NCBI GenBank assembly: GCA_963750965.1 | Contig: CAVVSK010000020.1 | Span: forward strand, 90,889-154,888 | Length of the DNA: 64,000 nt | Source of the DNA: CANKHA01 sp963750965 | Lineage (GTDB): Bacteria; Pseudomonadota; Alphaproteobacteria; Rhizobiales; Xanthobacteraceae | Reading direction: 5' to 3' | Shown here: piece after piece, positions 34,944-45,456 of the stretch | Layout: each line of letters starts with the position of its first letter | Numbering within the stretch: the stretch's first letter is position 1 | Program-made: the position numbers and the translations under genes | Notes under the pieces: model-generated | Seen by the model: the letters and a program-made list of their open reading frames with translations, nothing else | Database searches by the model: none | Told to the model about the DNA's origin: nothing

Positions 34944-35936
34944 ATGTCCAAGCGAGCGTTTATCCGGGACCTTCTGACCAAGATCGGAGCCTTGCAGCTC
35001 CGCTGGCGGACGCTCGGCCGGCACCTTTACTGCTTCAACTACCACCGGATCGGCGATCCCACGCAATCGATGTTCGATCGGGGCGTTTTCTCCTGCTCGG
35101 CCGAGCGCTTCCGCGAGCACATCAGACTGCTGCAGGAACGGTTCGACATCGTCGACATCGCCCGGCTGTCCTACGCATTGCAGCGCGCGAGGCCTCGCCG
35201 GCCAATGGCCTTAATCACCTTCGATGACGGTTACATCGATAATTACCAGCTTGCCTTGCCCATTCTGAAAGAACTTGGAGCCACCGCGGCGTTTTTCATC
35301 CCCACCAAGTTTATCGGTGGCTCGCAACTGCCGTGGTGGGACGAGATCGCCTGGTCGCTCCGCAATGCTTCGGCCAGCCGGATTTCTTTGGCGGGCCGCA
35401 AAGAAGAGTTCGACCTTGCGCCCGGCGTGATCGATCGCACAATCATGACACTGCTTGAGTTCGTGAAACTGCGTCGTCACATCCCGATGGGCGAGCAGGT
35501 CGCAGAAGTGAGAGAAGCGTGCAAGCCGAAAGGCTTGGTGGCATCGGCTGGCGAAGGTCTCTTCGTCAATGATGCGCAGATCGGGGAGATGCGGCGGGCC
35601 GGGATGGATATTGGTTCCCACACCCACAGCCACCGCATTCTGTCCCACCTCGATCCCAAAGCACAGAAGGATGAACTCGCGACCTCGAAGGAGATTCTCG
35701 AAGGTTTGCTCGCGGAGCCTGTCCACACGGTCGCTTACCCCGTGGGGGCGCCTGGTTCCTACGGTCCGGAGACTTGCCGCATCGCCGCTTCGCTCGGCTA
35801 TAATCTTGGCTTCAACTTCATAGCCGGCGTCAATCGGCTGCCCAATAAAAGACCTTTGGACCTGAACAGGTTCGCGGTGGAGGAAAATGCAGCACCGGCG
35901 CGGCTAAAGGCAACTGTCGCCTTTCCTTGGTTGTGA
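34944..35936 (+). CDS. Polysaccharide deacetylase (NodB-like) protein
   Basis: 330 residues from the ATG at 34944 (AGGAAA upstream). The NodB domain motifs are ALITFDDGYIDN (metal Asp pair), SHTHSHRILSHL (metal histidines HTHSH) and AYPVGAPGSYG. There is no signal peptide, as in many capsule-locus deacetylases. It may remove N-acetyl groups from a precursor or the repeat unit. It starts the polysaccharide cluster; the ATP-grasp fusion follows after 49 bp. A second, frameshifted deacetylase lies at 50839. Confidence 0.88.
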   Translation: MSKRAFIRDLLTKIGALQLRWRTLGRHLYCFNYHRIGDPTQSMFDRGVFSCSAERFREHIRLLQERFDIVDIARLSYALQRARPRRPMALITFDDGYIDNYQLALPILKELGATAAFFIPTKFIGGSQLPWWDEIAWSLRNASASRISLAGRKEEFDLAPGVIDRTIMTLLEFVKLRRHIPMGEQVAEVREACKPKGLVASAGEGLFVNDAQIGEMRRAGMDIGSHTHSHRILSHLDPKAQKDELATSKEILEGLLAEPVHTVAYPVGAPGSYGPETCRIAASLGYNLGFNFIAGVNRLPNKRPLDLNRFAVEENAAPARLKATVAFPWL

Positions 35937-35985
35937 CCGCCACTACAGGAGCGGAACGAAAGTCTGAAGGGACCGAGATCGCTTA

Positions 35986-37740
35986 ATGAAACGCAAGGTT
36001 TTGGTCCTCGGCTACGACAGCCAGTCGTTCCTGAGCGTGATCCGCTCTCTCGGCAGAGCCGGCATCGAGGTTCATGTTGCCTGGCACCAGCCTGATAGCG
36101 TCGCGCTACGATCTCGCTATGTCGCTTGCGCTCACGACATCCCTTCCTTCCGGATGGAGGACGACCTCTGGAAGACGCGCATGATCGATCTGGTGACGCG
36201 CGAAAAATTCGATCTCGTCATTCCCTGCCATGACTCTTCCATAGCGCCACTTCAGCAGCACCGGGCTGACCTCGAGCCGCACGGGCGGTTTTACCTCATA
36301 AGCGATGAGGCCTACGGCGTTCTCTCCGACAAACTCAAAACCAACGAGCTCGCCCGATCGCTCGGCATACACGTGCCGCGCGAAGTCGTTTTGAGCAATC
36401 TTGCGGAGCTCGAGCGGGCGATAACCGGATTCGATTATCCGGTCGTGCTCAAGCCGCGCGGCTCGTTCAATCCAGGCGATCCGGCGTCCCGGCACGAAGT
36501 GCATAAGGTCTACGGCAAAGACGACTTGCGGAAGGCGTTTCATTCGCTGGCTGACGCCCGTCCCCTGGCGCTGCAGGAAAACGTTCTTGGCCGGGGCGCC
36601 GGCGTTGAGCTCTTGATTAAATCAGGGCAAGTATTGCTGGCCTTTCAGCATGTCCGCCTGCACGAACCCCCGCGTGGGGGCGGGTCCTCATACCGGATGA
36701 GCACGGCGCTGACGCCGGAGTTGCTTGACGCCTCCGTGCGACTTCTCAAATCAGTGGATTACACCGGCGTCGCCATGGTCGAGTTCAAGGTCGAACCAAA
36801 AACCGGCCGTTGGGCCTTGATGGAGGTGAATGCACGCTTCTGGGGTTCCTTGCCGCTGGCGATCGCCGCCGGAGCCGACTTCCCGCTCGCTCTCTTCCAG
36901 ATGTTGGTTGAGGGTCGCACTGCGTTTCCCAGTCATTATCGCGTCGGCCTTTGCTGCCGCAATTGGGAAGCCGACGCGGGCTGGCTCATCGCCAACCTCC
37001 GTGCAGACCGAAAGGACCCGACGCTGACAACCCGCCCCATCGGGGCGGTCATGGCAGAAACCGTCAAGAACGTGGTTCTGCTGCGTGAGCGAAGCGACAC
37101 ACTGACCATAGATGATCCAAAGCCGGCGCTGCATGAGCTGGTGAAGCTGACCCGCGGGAAGTTGTCCGCCGCGCGCCGGAAACTTTCCTCCGCGCTGATT
37201 CGCTCACGTGCATCGAGGCGCTGGGCACAGTTGCGGCTTCACCGCCGGCTACGCAGCGCCCGACGCATCCTCTTTGTCTGCAAAGGTAACGTCTGCCGCA
37301 GCCCCTTTGCCGAGGCGGTGGCGCGCGAGCGCCTCGCTGGGCTGGAGGTTGCCTCCGCCGGCTATTACCCCGTGGCCGGCCGCCGATCTCCCGAGCACGC
37401 CCGCGACGCGGCAGCGGCAGCCGGATTCGATCTGTCGGCACATCGATCGCAGGTCGTGACGGAGGAACTTGTGCGCGACGCAGACGTGATCTTCGTGTTT
37501 GACCAGGAGAATTATGAGCAGGTGACCAGGACCTACCCGCGAATACGCCAACGCGTCTTCTTGCTCGGCACCCTCTGTCCGGGCGACTCGCTTTTCATCG
37601 ACGACCCGTGGGGGCTCGAGGCGGAGACTTTCGGGGAGTGTTACCGGCAGATCGCCAAGGCCATCGCCTGCCTGGCCGAAAAGATTCCAATGTCGGAGAG
37701 AAGCCCGGTTGCCGTTCGTCATCTGTCGCAGCGACTTTAA
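35986..37740 (+). CDS. ATP-grasp ligase fused to low-molecular-weight protein tyrosine phosphatase
   Basis: 584 residues. Residues 1-390 are an ATP-grasp enzyme of carbamoyl-phosphate-synthase-like type: N-terminal VLVLGYDSQSFLSVIRSL, the nucleotide lysine segment YPVVLKPRGSF, and metal ligands in MEVNARFWGSLPLA. A basic linker (about 395-425) joins a complete LMW-PTPase domain: FVCKGNVCRSPFAEA holds the catalytic Cys432-x5-Arg438 loop and IDDPWG supplies general acid Asp540. LMW-PTPases usually dephosphorylate the BY-kinase or sugar transferases that control export. The fusion suggests that ligation and phosphatase control are coupled. No frameshift or stop separates the domains. Confidence 0.9.
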   Translation: MKRKVLVLGYDSQSFLSVIRSLGRAGIEVHVAWHQPDSVALRSRYVACAHDIPSFRMEDDLWKTRMIDLVTREKFDLVIPCHDSSIAPLQQHRADLEPHGRFYLISDEAYGVLSDKLKTNELARSLGIHVPREVVLSNLAELERAITGFDYPVVLKPRGSFNPGDPASRHEVHKVYGKDDLRKAFHSLADARPLALQENVLGRGAGVELLIKSGQVLLAFQHVRLHEPPRGGGSSYRMSTALTPELLDASVRLLKSVDYTGVAMVEFKVEPKTGRWALMEVNARFWGSLPLAIAAGADFPLALFQMLVEGRTAFPSHYRVGLCCRNWEADAGWLIANLRADRKDPTLTTRPIGAVMAETVKNVVLLRERSDTLTIDDPKPALHELVKLTRGKLSAARRKLSSALIRSRASRRWAQLRLHRRLRSARRILFVCKGNVCRSPFAEAVARERLAGLEVASAGYYPVAGRRSPEHARDAAAAAGFDLSAHRSQVVTEELVRDADVIFVFDQENYEQVTRTYPRIRQRVFLLGTLCPGDSLFIDDPWGLEAETFGECYRQIAKAIACLAEKIPMSERSPVAVRHLSQRL

Positions 37741-37756
37741 GGGCAAATCGGTCAGT

Positions 37757-39304
37757 ATGTTCCCCCAGCAGCCAGATGAGCCGGGCGATGTGTCAGTCGG
37801 AACGGCTGCATCCCACCGCCGCGTTACTCTTAATGTGCTGGCCAATACGGTCAGCACGGCTCTCAATGCATTCTGCGGTTTTCTGATCCTGCCGTTTTTG
37901 ATCAGCCGATTGGGGCGCGAGACCTACGGTTTCTGGGTGCTGATAGTCGCCACCGCCGGTTATTTTTTAGTCTTGGATTTCGGCGTATCGGGAGCCGTAG
38001 GACGCCTGGTTGCCGGGCATAGAAGCAAGGACGAAATACGGAATATCAATATTGTTATTTCCACGACAGCAGTCTTGTTGCTGGCACTTTGCGCTGTCGT
38101 TGCCGGGCTGAGCTATTTTCTGCCGATCCCTTTCTTTGCGTTATTTGAAGTGCCGGCGGCCGAGCAAAGCGACGTCGCCCGCGCGCTCTTGATTGTAGGC
38201 GTTACCACGGCGCTGTCGTTCCCCGGCATGATTTCCTACGGATTTCTTTGGGGCTACGAACGATTTGACGTGCACAACCTTGTCGAAATTCCAGTCGTGC
38301 TGGCGCGTACCGCGCTCACTTTCATCTATATCCAGTCTGGTTCTCAGCTGACGGAGCTCGCTCTGATCGTCTCGGGAACAAGCATAGCGGGTTACATTCT
38401 CCGCACCGCCTTGTGCTGGTGGGTCGAGCCTAGACTGAGCTTGAGGCTGCACTATTTCTCGCTACCCGTTCTCAAAGAAATGTTTGTATTTGGCATCTGG
38501 TTCGGTCTCCTGAGCTTAACCAGATCGCTGTTGCCGAATGTGGCCCCCTTCGTGATCGGCCATAGTTTGGGGCCCGGCCCGGTCACGACCTATACGATTC
38601 CCCGGTTGTTGATCGCTTACACCCACTGGATGATGGTTTCCGCGACCACCGCGGTGGCTCCACATGCGGCTGTTTATCATTTCGGCAGTGAAGGCGAGAA
38701 ACAACAGCAGCTGTTTCTGCTCGGCGGCCGCTATACCTTTGCACTCAGCCTGTTCGTGTTGGGCGGCGGCGTCCTCTTCGGGTTTGAGCTCCTCAGCCTT
38801 TGGCAGGGCGCGCCGCAGCCCGAAGAGTACCGGCTTTTGCTGATTCTGATGGCCGGCGAAATCATACCGTTATCGCAATGGATCACATACAACATGATCG
38901 TCAGCATGGGCGTGCATCGCCGCCTTGCGATATTCGGCATCCTGGAGGCGTTGAGCGTTCTGGCGCTTTCGGTCCTGTTGGTCCGGGTGCAAGGACTGGA
39001 AGGCGTCGCCATCGCCGTCGCGGCGGCAGGACTGTTATTCCGGGGGATTCTGCAGCTTGGCTATGGGTGCCGGCTTGTCGACATCTCGCCATGGCGATAC
39101 GTCCAGTCGGTTTTCCTGCCGGTCTTGCTGTGGTCGCTCCCCGCGTTCCTGGTGATGGCGCTCTACCGCCTCTGGGTGACGCCGGATTCCTGGGTGTTGT
39201 GGGTTCTATCGGCGCTGCTCTACGCCGGCGTTTACGGGCTGTCGCTACTCCCCGTTCTCAGGCGAACAATTCCAGCAAAGCGATCTGAAGCACTGCCGGA
39301 ATAG
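37757..39304 (+). CDS. Wzx-type oligosaccharide flippase
   Basis: 515 residues with about 12-14 membrane spans; the N-terminus LNVLANTVSTALNAFCGFL and ISRLGRETYGFWVLIVATAG is typical of polysaccharide-biosynthesis (PST) flippases. It should carry undecaprenyl-linked repeat units across the inner membrane. It starts 14 bp after the ATP-grasp/PTPase gene. The N-terminal 60 codons have a degraded relative at 45177. Confidence 0.9.
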   Translation: MFPQQPDEPGDVSVGTAASHRRVTLNVLANTVSTALNAFCGFLILPFLISRLGRETYGFWVLIVATAGYFLVLDFGVSGAVGRLVAGHRSKDEIRNINIVISTTAVLLLALCAVVAGLSYFLPIPFFALFEVPAAEQSDVARALLIVGVTTALSFPGMISYGFLWGYERFDVHNLVEIPVVLARTALTFIYIQSGSQLTELALIVSGTSIAGYILRTALCWWVEPRLSLRLHYFSLPVLKEMFVFGIWFGLLSLTRSLLPNVAPFVIGHSLGPGPVTTYTIPRLLIAYTHWMMVSATTAVAPHAAVYHFGSEGEKQQQLFLLGGRYTFALSLFVLGGGVLFGFELLSLWQGAPQPEEYRLLLILMAGEIIPLSQWITYNMIVSMGVHRRLAIFGILEALSVLALSVLLVRVQGLEGVAIAVAAAGLLFRGILQLGYGCRLVDISPWRYVQSVFLPVLLWSLPAFLVMALYRLWVTPDSWVLWVLSALLYAGVYGLSLLPVLRRTIPAKRSEALPE

Positions 39305-39531
39305 TTTGGCTACCGCCATAAACGCTTGACACTGGCAGCGCTATACAAACTCAGGGCAGAGCGCTTCCCGAGCCCCTAAATCGGGACCAGCAGGGAATGC
39401 TGCTGCTTTTGCGGCAAAAAGTCCGCTTGTATGGCACCGCTGGTGACCTTGGTGGTGAAGGAGTACCGCATCACTACGCCGCCATCCGCTCGTCATATTT
39501 TGGATTAATCCATACTCCCTGAGGTGTGAGT

Positions 39532-39669
39532 ATGGATACTTACCAAGCATTTTTTCTCGGGCTGATGGTCGCCTATACTCCGAGCCTGATCTTCTTCGCG
39601 TGGATGCTTTGGAGAGTTTCTTCTGAAGATAAACACGCTCGCTCGGCTAGGCTGCAATCCAATCAATAA
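39532..39669 (+). CDS. Small membrane protein (45 aa)
   Basis: 45 residues: MDTYQAFFLGLMVAYTPSLI and FFAWMLWRVSS give one long hydrophobic helix, followed by a charged tail. GAGG lies about seven bases before the ATG. I have seen short MD-YQAFFLGLM-type proteins in Bradyrhizobium relatives, always as hypothetical. It lies between the flippase and the ExoF-like gene, in the same orientation as the flippase, so a link to export is possible but untested. Confidence 0.55.
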   Translation: MDTYQAFFLGLMVAYTPSLIFFAWMLWRVSSEDKHARSARLQSNQ

Positions 39670-39737
39670 ATCGCCACGCGCCGTAGCTTGGTTGCTACCG
39701 ACCATAACCTTTGGATCTGATCGCGAGGTAACCGCGC

Positions 39738-40958
39738 CTACCTTTGCGAAGACGCGACTTGCGTTACAGACAACAGGTCTCCTGGCATCAGAGAACTCGA
39801 TGGCTCCGCTTCCATGAGTTTACCGGCATTTCCCTTTCCGCGCCTGCTTATTAAATAGCGAACTGATGGCTCCTGTTCTTGGTCCGGATCCTTTATTACG
39901 TTGAGTACTGCGCGCGTCTGTGCAAGCTCCCGCTCAAGCCTGATGATCTCGGTGTCGACTTCCGATTTTCTTGTTTCAGCAATGTTCAACGCATCGCGCT
40001 CGAAGTTCGTTATAGTCGACTGGACGCGGGCTATCGCGACGGAAAGATTTGCGGACTTCTCCTCAAGATCGGAAACCTTAATGTCCTCTTCGAGAGCCCG
40101 ATCAGCAACGGTGAGCTTTTTATCCAAAAGCGACTGGATCTTCTCGCGTTGTTTGCGACGCAGTTGGAGTTGATCCTCGAGTTTTGATCTTTGTACGCGC
40201 AAGGCCTCCAGCTCTTGATGGGCCAGGTTTTTCCCCACAGCGAGCGAGTCGAGTTGCTTCTGCAAAGATATCCGTCGATTGTGCATGAGCGTCAGTTGCG
40301 CCGCGATAAGCTTTTCGGCTTCAGCCTTGCCCGACAGTTTTACCAGTTCATCGGGACTTTCAATGCGCTCGGCGCCTTGCTGCTCAGCCTTCAATCTCGA
40401 CATTGCTGCGATCAGTCGTTGCTCATCAAGTTCTGCCTTGCGGCGTTGAAGCATCGTATCGGCTGCTTGCGATTGAACTAGCCCACCCACCGCTGCAACC
40501 GCCTGCTCTACCGTCAGGCCCGGCTGCCATGGCATTGGCCCGAACCTTGGAACATTCCCGGTAATAAAAATGGGCCGAAATTCCGACACCTCCACGGTCA
40601 CATACACGTCTCGACCCGCGATGCCGGTAGCTCGCTCGCTGAGAATTTCTTCAAGTTGACCGATGGTTATATCTGCGACGGAAACTCTGCCCAATCCCGG
40701 GATCGTCACGGTTTCGTCCGCGTTCACGCGGTAATCGCCATTCAGCCGTGGGATATCGCTGAATTTCAGCGTCAATTTCTGCGCGTCAGTGACAGCCGTT
40801 GGAATCGCGGATTCTGACGCTGCGCCAGATGTGGCGTCCGATTTTGGCGACAGGCCTGCTGAGACGCCGGCAAGCTCATTGCCGAACGAAACGTTTCCCC
40901 AGCCCAGGGCAGCGACGAGAAATGCGACCCGTGACAGGCCAGCATACCTGAAGGTCAT
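39738..40958 (-). CDS. ExoF-like outer-membrane polysaccharide export protein with coiled coil
   Basis: 406 residues with a Sec signal (to about residue 26). The polysaccharide-export domain (LNGDYRVNADETVTIPGLG) and an SLBB-like strand segment (FRPIFITGNVPRFG) occupy residues 60-160. A long coiled coil rich in Gln/Leu/Lys follows (about 165-350), and the chain ends in SSSLMPGDLLSVTQ. This arrangement matches ExoF-type OPX proteins rather than Wza. It would form the periplasmic/outer-membrane exit path with the Wzz-like protein. It is on the opposite strand from the flippase. Confidence 0.85.
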   Translation of the reverse strand: MTFRYAGLSRVAFLVAALGWGNVSFGNELAGVSAGLSPKSDATSGAASESAIPTAVTDAQKLTLKFSDIPRLNGDYRVNADETVTIPGLGRVSVADITIGQLEEILSERATGIAGRDVYVTVEVSEFRPIFITGNVPRFGPMPWQPGLTVEQAVAAVGGLVQSQAADTMLQRRKAELDEQRLIAAMSRLKAEQQGAERIESPDELVKLSGKAEAEKLIAAQLTLMHNRRISLQKQLDSLAVGKNLAHQELEALRVQRSKLEDQLQLRRKQREKIQSLLDKKLTVADRALEEDIKVSDLEEKSANLSVAIARVQSTITNFERDALNIAETRKSEVDTEIIRLERELAQTRAVLNVIKDPDQEQEPSVRYLISRRGKGNAGKLMEAEPSSSLMPGDLLSVTQVASSQR

Positions 40959-41005
40959 CTTGGAGCCTTGAAGTTATTATGCAGCCGGAAAATTGATTGC
41001 CCCAC

Positions 41006-41284
41006 TCAAACGGCGGGCGGCGTCGTAGGTTCCAGTTGATCCGACCGATCTTTGCGCTGTTTCTCATCAACGGCGGAACGCTGCATATTGCGAGGCTTGT
41101 TTCGGCGTTCAGCTGCGAACGCAAGCCATGCGCCGGTCAGCGCAATTGATGCTGCCCCAAAAATGACCGAAGCAGCCAATGCAGCCGCAGCGCCATACGG
41201 AAACGCCATGGCAAACGCTAGCGCTGCGAAGGCCAACCCCGTTATTAAGAGGATGAGCAAATACCCCTCCGTTAGAGGAATCAT
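41006..41284 (-). CDS. Small two-span membrane protein of unknown function
   Basis: 92 residues with two hydrophobic helices (about 8-29 and 32-57) and a basic Pro-ended tail. GAGGGGG lies just before the ATG at 41284. It has no family I know. It lies 48 bp upstream of the ExoF-like gene in the same orientation and may be cotranscribed with it. Confidence 0.6.
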   Translation of the reverse strand: MIPLTEGYLLILLITGLAFAALAFAMAFPYGAAAALAASVIFGAASIALTGAWLAFAAERRNKPRNMQRSAVDEKQRKDRSDQLEPTTPPAV

Positions 41285-41342
41285 AGCACCCCCTCAATAC
41301 GATGTCAGCCGGCATCACAAGTCCGGCACTTAAATTTGTGCC

Positions 41343-43399
41343 CTAATCACCCTCTATGATTCTGGCGAGCTTCCGGCGGGCGGATTCCCAATCATCTGGA
41401 TCAGTGCTCCAGCTGATCGGTGCGAGAACCCAGGTGGGGTCAGCGGGGTCTGCTACGTCGTTCTCCCATAAAACCTTCGGCACCATTTTCTGCACCAGCG
41501 CCGCGACGGCCTGCGGATTCACCTTGGCCGCCATGGTGATGTAATCCACGTCCTGAATGCCACGCCGCCAATATTTCAAGCGCAAGCTGGCGATTGGCCC
41601 GGGCAGCTCGTAGGACTCAGACGGGAAGGCTTGTCGATTCCGGGATAGAACAGCACTCCGTCGCCGTTGGATGAATTCCAGCCCGACATGCCAAGCACCG
41701 GATCGAATTTCGGCGCGCCACCGAAAGTCTGGGCGTTTTTAAAAACATTGGTCTCGCCCCGGCCTCCTTGGTAGTCGTTGTAATAAGTAGCGGACCAGAA
41801 GAACCAGCGATCGATGTTCTTCTTGTACTGGCCCCAGGCCAGTTCGCGCAGCGCCACGCCGTCGTCTTCGATGGCGAAGGAGCCGGAAGCCGGACGCTGA
41901 CCATTGTAGAGGTAGACTTCCTTGCCTGAAGTCTGAGCACCAGAGACAGCCATTTCCCATGGAAGCTTTTTGGCCACAGCGATCCAGCTCGCCGAGATGC
42001 TCAAGGACGGGATCGATTCTCTTGCCTTCAGCAGGTCGGCTGTTGCGAAGGATTTCAGCTTGGAGCCGACGCCGGGGTTGCTTTTCATCCAGCCCGCCCA
42101 GGTTTCGGTTTGGGCATAGTCCTCAGATTCATCGATCAGATATAGAAAGCGGTCGGTCTTCGGATAGTTTGCCGCAAACCAGCTTTCCCAGCCGTCGGTG
42201 CGCTTCCACATGACCTCGCGGCTCGGTGTTCCCCACCAGTCCTGCCACTGGCCATAGGTGGCGATGGAGAAAACATTATTGCCCACGCCGGTGCCTGGTC
42301 CTCGGTAGCCATTGGCGGGAGTGAACAGTTCTCCCGAGAGGCGCGGCTCCCATTCCGGCCGCGGCTGATTGCGGTTCCAAGGGCCGGCTCCGCTATTGTC
42401 ATCGATCAGAGAAATCTTGTGCCGGTGCGCCAGCAGCATCTGCCGGTCCATCACCAGCTTGGTCAGCTTGTCCTGCGGCGAGTTCCGATTGGGGTAAGGC
42501 ACCCCGGTATAGCGCTGGGCGACATCATGGTAGCTCGTCGCCACCATGGTTTTGGCACTTGGCACATCCGGCAGGCTGAAATTGAGAACATCCAACCTGA
42601 CCGGCACCCGGTACGTCACCTCGCCGGCGACCCGGATAATCACCTCGCCCTTGAACAGGCCAGCGGGAGCATTTTTCGGGATGTAGATATCCGCCCAGAC
42701 GCTCTGGTTCTGCCCCGCTGCGATGGAAAACGTCGGCACCATCTCCATCGGCACGGCAATGTCGGGATAATGCTTGTCGTGGTCCGGACGATCGGCCCAG
42801 CCGCCGGTAAAGGTGTCATTCGCCGCCTTCGGCCGCCGGAACCGGCTGGGAATATGCCGCTCGTCGTAGGTTCCGTAGGACAGCGCGCTCAGCCCGCGGA
42901 TCCTCAGATACCGCACATGGAACAGCTCGATATCCCGACGCGTCCAGTCAAAAACCCCGGTGGAGTTTTCAACCGGTGCCGAGTTGATCACAAAGCCGTT
43001 CGGTGCCGTTAGTCGATTAAACTCGACGGAAACCTGGCCAGCTCTGCTACCGGCGGCTTCAAGGACGAGATTGAAAGCGACAACTTCGTTTCTCGCTCCA
43101 AACAGATGGACCGCTTTCCCGTCCCAAGTGCGATTGAGAATGACTCGGTTGCCTTTCCTTGTTCTCAGTTCCTCCTGCGCAACCTTGTCTTCGCCGGTAT
43201 TCGCCCAGACCGCGGTAATCGCGCCGGGAGCGGTCAAGAACCTGGGCCCATGCGGATACATCTTGGACTCGTCCGGTACGACGATGTCCTCCGATAAAGC
43301 GGCCTCTGCCGTATTGTTGAAAGGCAGATTTGAGGCAATGGCCGGCTGAACGGCAACGCTCATGACCAAGCTGGCGCCGACAGCCCAAGCTGTGCGCAT
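41343..43399 (-). pseudogene. DUF4091/GH123-like secreted protein, frameshifted copy 1
   Basis: The gene has a Sec signal (from ATG 43399) and a body nearly identical to the intact copy at 54936-57038. A missing C near 41630 (minus strand AAGCC instead of AAGGCC in the other copy) shifts the frame at PGIDK, so the main frame stops at 41576 and the last 80 codons sit in another frame (41343-41585). GH123-type motifs include YRVPVRLDVLNFSLPDVPS (cut here to NFSLPDVPS), LIDESEDYAQTE and RRGIQDVDY. Family members are glycosidase-like proteins with a C-terminal DUF4091. The locus suggests a role in polysaccharide trimming. Correction of one base restores it. Confidence 0.85.
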
Positions 43400-43627
43400 A
43401 AAGAACGCCCCCGTATTTTTTTGTTTGCGCGTTGCGCTTGGCTCTTCGGCCACGGATCAAGGGACCCGTTGCACTCTGAGTTTCCACGCGACGAACGCGC
43501 GCTATACTGGGGGGTTTTTGTTAGAACGGGCTAAACGCGAACCCTAACTTTGCACCGATACGGAACAGTTTTCCGCATCGCCGTTGCTGTAGTTAAAATT
43601 CCGGGAAATAGATGTGCAGCCTTTGGC

Positions 43628-44998
43628 TTAATTTGTAGACGGCAAATCGCGGCGCCAAGCTGAGTAGCGCGAGACCGCTGCTGTCAGACCAACCATAATA
43701 TATATCGGCCATCCGAATCCTTGGGTAAGAAAGGATCCAGCGACGCAGAACCCCACCAATCCGCTAATCAACGCAAACGCCGTCGCCGACATTATTGCCG
43801 GTGCCTCACTAACTCTCAAGCGAACGTACGATCGAAGTATTGAGCGAAAACAAACTCCGACCATTCCCACGAAGACGATTAGACCGGGCCAGCCTGTTTC
43901 GCCCAGCACCCCAAACCAGGTGCTGTGAGCCGTCATATCCCGCCCGGGAAAGTCTTCAACGTAGGAAAAGAAGCTCGGAGCAAAATTCGCGATGCCGACG
44001 CCGGCTAGTGGTTTGGCCAGCGCCATATTTATTGCCGCTCCCCAGGCCGACAAACGCTCTTGAGCGGATTCGTCCAGACCTTGCTGCAAACCTCCACCTG
44101 AGATCCTGCTCGAGATACCCATTGCCGAATAGAGCACGACAGCGCCAACGGCCACGAGAACGAGGACCGTTGCTTTCGACCTTACATGTCGAAGCCCGTA
44201 GGCGGCCAATACCGCCAGTACACCCAAGAGGCCGCCGCGACTTTGGGTAAAAACTATAGCCGGAATTATTGTTGCTATTCCCGCCGTACCCAGAATGCGG
44301 TTTAGGTTTTCGTTGCCTGGTAAAGCCAGTGCGGCTGAAAAGCTAAGCGGGAATAACAGCACCAAGGCCAGATCATTTGGATCGCCAAGCAACGAATTCA
44401 ACTCACGGCCGACCGTTACCCGGGTGAGTTCGACAAAGCCGAGACCGTGGTAGGTGTTGTAGACTGTCACGGCCGCGATGAGGATTCCGCCTATGACAAA
44501 AACGCGCGCTGCAGCCTGGAAGTCCGCACTCGACCTGGGCAACCACGCGATAGCAAGCGTCATCAAACCTATTTTCCAATATACGGTTGTCCAGAAGGTC
44601 CATGACACGTCGCGGTTATATGCTACGGCTATCCCCAAGGTGGCCAAAACGAAGAACACACTGAACCATTTCAGCTCGGCGGACCAGACGGGGCGAATTG
44701 AACGCACAATAAAGATATGAGTGCACAAGCCGGCCACAGTCGCCGCGCCCAGAAGCAAGGGCAGTTGCAAGGGATAAAGGAACGGATAGGCCTCATGTAG
44801 CCGGAAGAAGGAAAAAGCTACGAAGGCCAAGCAAACGAAAAACGGTCGCGCGATGGCACAGACAAGCGAAGCCGCAAAAGCAGACGCGGCCAAAGGGACC
44901 AAGGGATCAGGCTGAAACAACCACAAACTGGCGAGCGCACAAGCCGCTGCCAGGCCTACTGCTGCTTGAGTTGACAGGTTGCTTGCTTCGATCCGCAC
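43628..44998 (-). CDS. O-antigen ligase / Wzy-type polymerase family membrane protein
   Basis: 456 residues with about 12 spans and the large periplasmic loop of the WaaL/Wzy superfamily: LGDPNDLALVLL, FTQSRGGLLGV and the late loop with GVGIANFAPSF and MTAHSTWFGVLGETGW (the HxxxxGxxGE-like motif). ExoQ-type polymerases of rhizobial exopolysaccharide belong here. It should polymerise lipid-linked repeat units delivered by the flippase. Confidence 0.85.
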   Translation of the reverse strand: MRIEASNLSTQAAVGLAAACALASLWLFQPDPLVPLAASAFAASLVCAIARPFFVCLAFVAFSFFRLHEAYPFLYPLQLPLLLGAATVAGLCTHIFIVRSIRPVWSAELKWFSVFFVLATLGIAVAYNRDVSWTFWTTVYWKIGLMTLAIAWLPRSSADFQAAARVFVIGGILIAAVTVYNTYHGLGFVELTRVTVGRELNSLLGDPNDLALVLLFPLSFSAALALPGNENLNRILGTAGIATIIPAIVFTQSRGGLLGVLAVLAAYGLRHVRSKATVLVLVAVGAVVLYSAMGISSRISGGGLQQGLDESAQERLSAWGAAINMALAKPLAGVGIANFAPSFFSYVEDFPGRDMTAHSTWFGVLGETGWPGLIVFVGMVGVCFRSILRSYVRLRVSEAPAIMSATAFALISGLVGFCVAGSFLTQGFGWPIYIMVGLTAAVSRYSAWRRDLPSTN

Positions 44999-45176
44999 CG
45001 TGCTCTCACTTGTGAGAAAGAAATCTCCGCGCCATCCGTCGCAGAGAATTCAAGCAATTCAGCCTTGTTCCCCTTTCCCGCGATATTAACCTCGGCTGGC
45101 GGAACAAGTTGGGCCCGTATACTGTTGTGTTGGGTCCGCTGCCAACCGGAAATCACCCCCCCATCAAAGGGGAGAA

Positions 45177-45450
45177 GTGACAGAGACTGTCGACGGGGTC
45201 GGGCCCAAGAAGCGCCTTATCATCAATGTGCTCGCCAATACACTGAGCACTGTACCCAATGCTTTATGCGGTTTTGTAATGTTACCACTTCTGATCAGCA
45301 AATTAGGCCGGGAAACATATGGCGTTTGGATAATGATTGTCGCTTCTGCCGGGCATTATTGCTGCTGGATTTTGGCTATCTGGAGCTGTGCGTCGGCTCG
45401 TAGCGGGTCTCGTAGCAGAAACGACCGGGAAACATCAATTGATACGGGAA
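45177..45450 (+). pseudogene. Remnant of a second Wzx flippase (N-terminal part, frameshifted)
   Basis: A GTG start with GGGGAGAA upstream begins IINVLANTLSTVPNALCGFV and SKLGRETYGVWIMIVASAG, clearly homologous to residues 25-75 of the intact flippase at 37757. After that the frame shifts (about 45350), and homologous LSGAVRRLVAGLVAE continues in another frame. The rest of the flippase (about 400 residues) is gone, and the sequence runs directly into the BY-kinase-like gene. It is a decayed copy left by a deletion. Confidence 0.8.
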
Positions 45451-45456
45451 ACCCCA

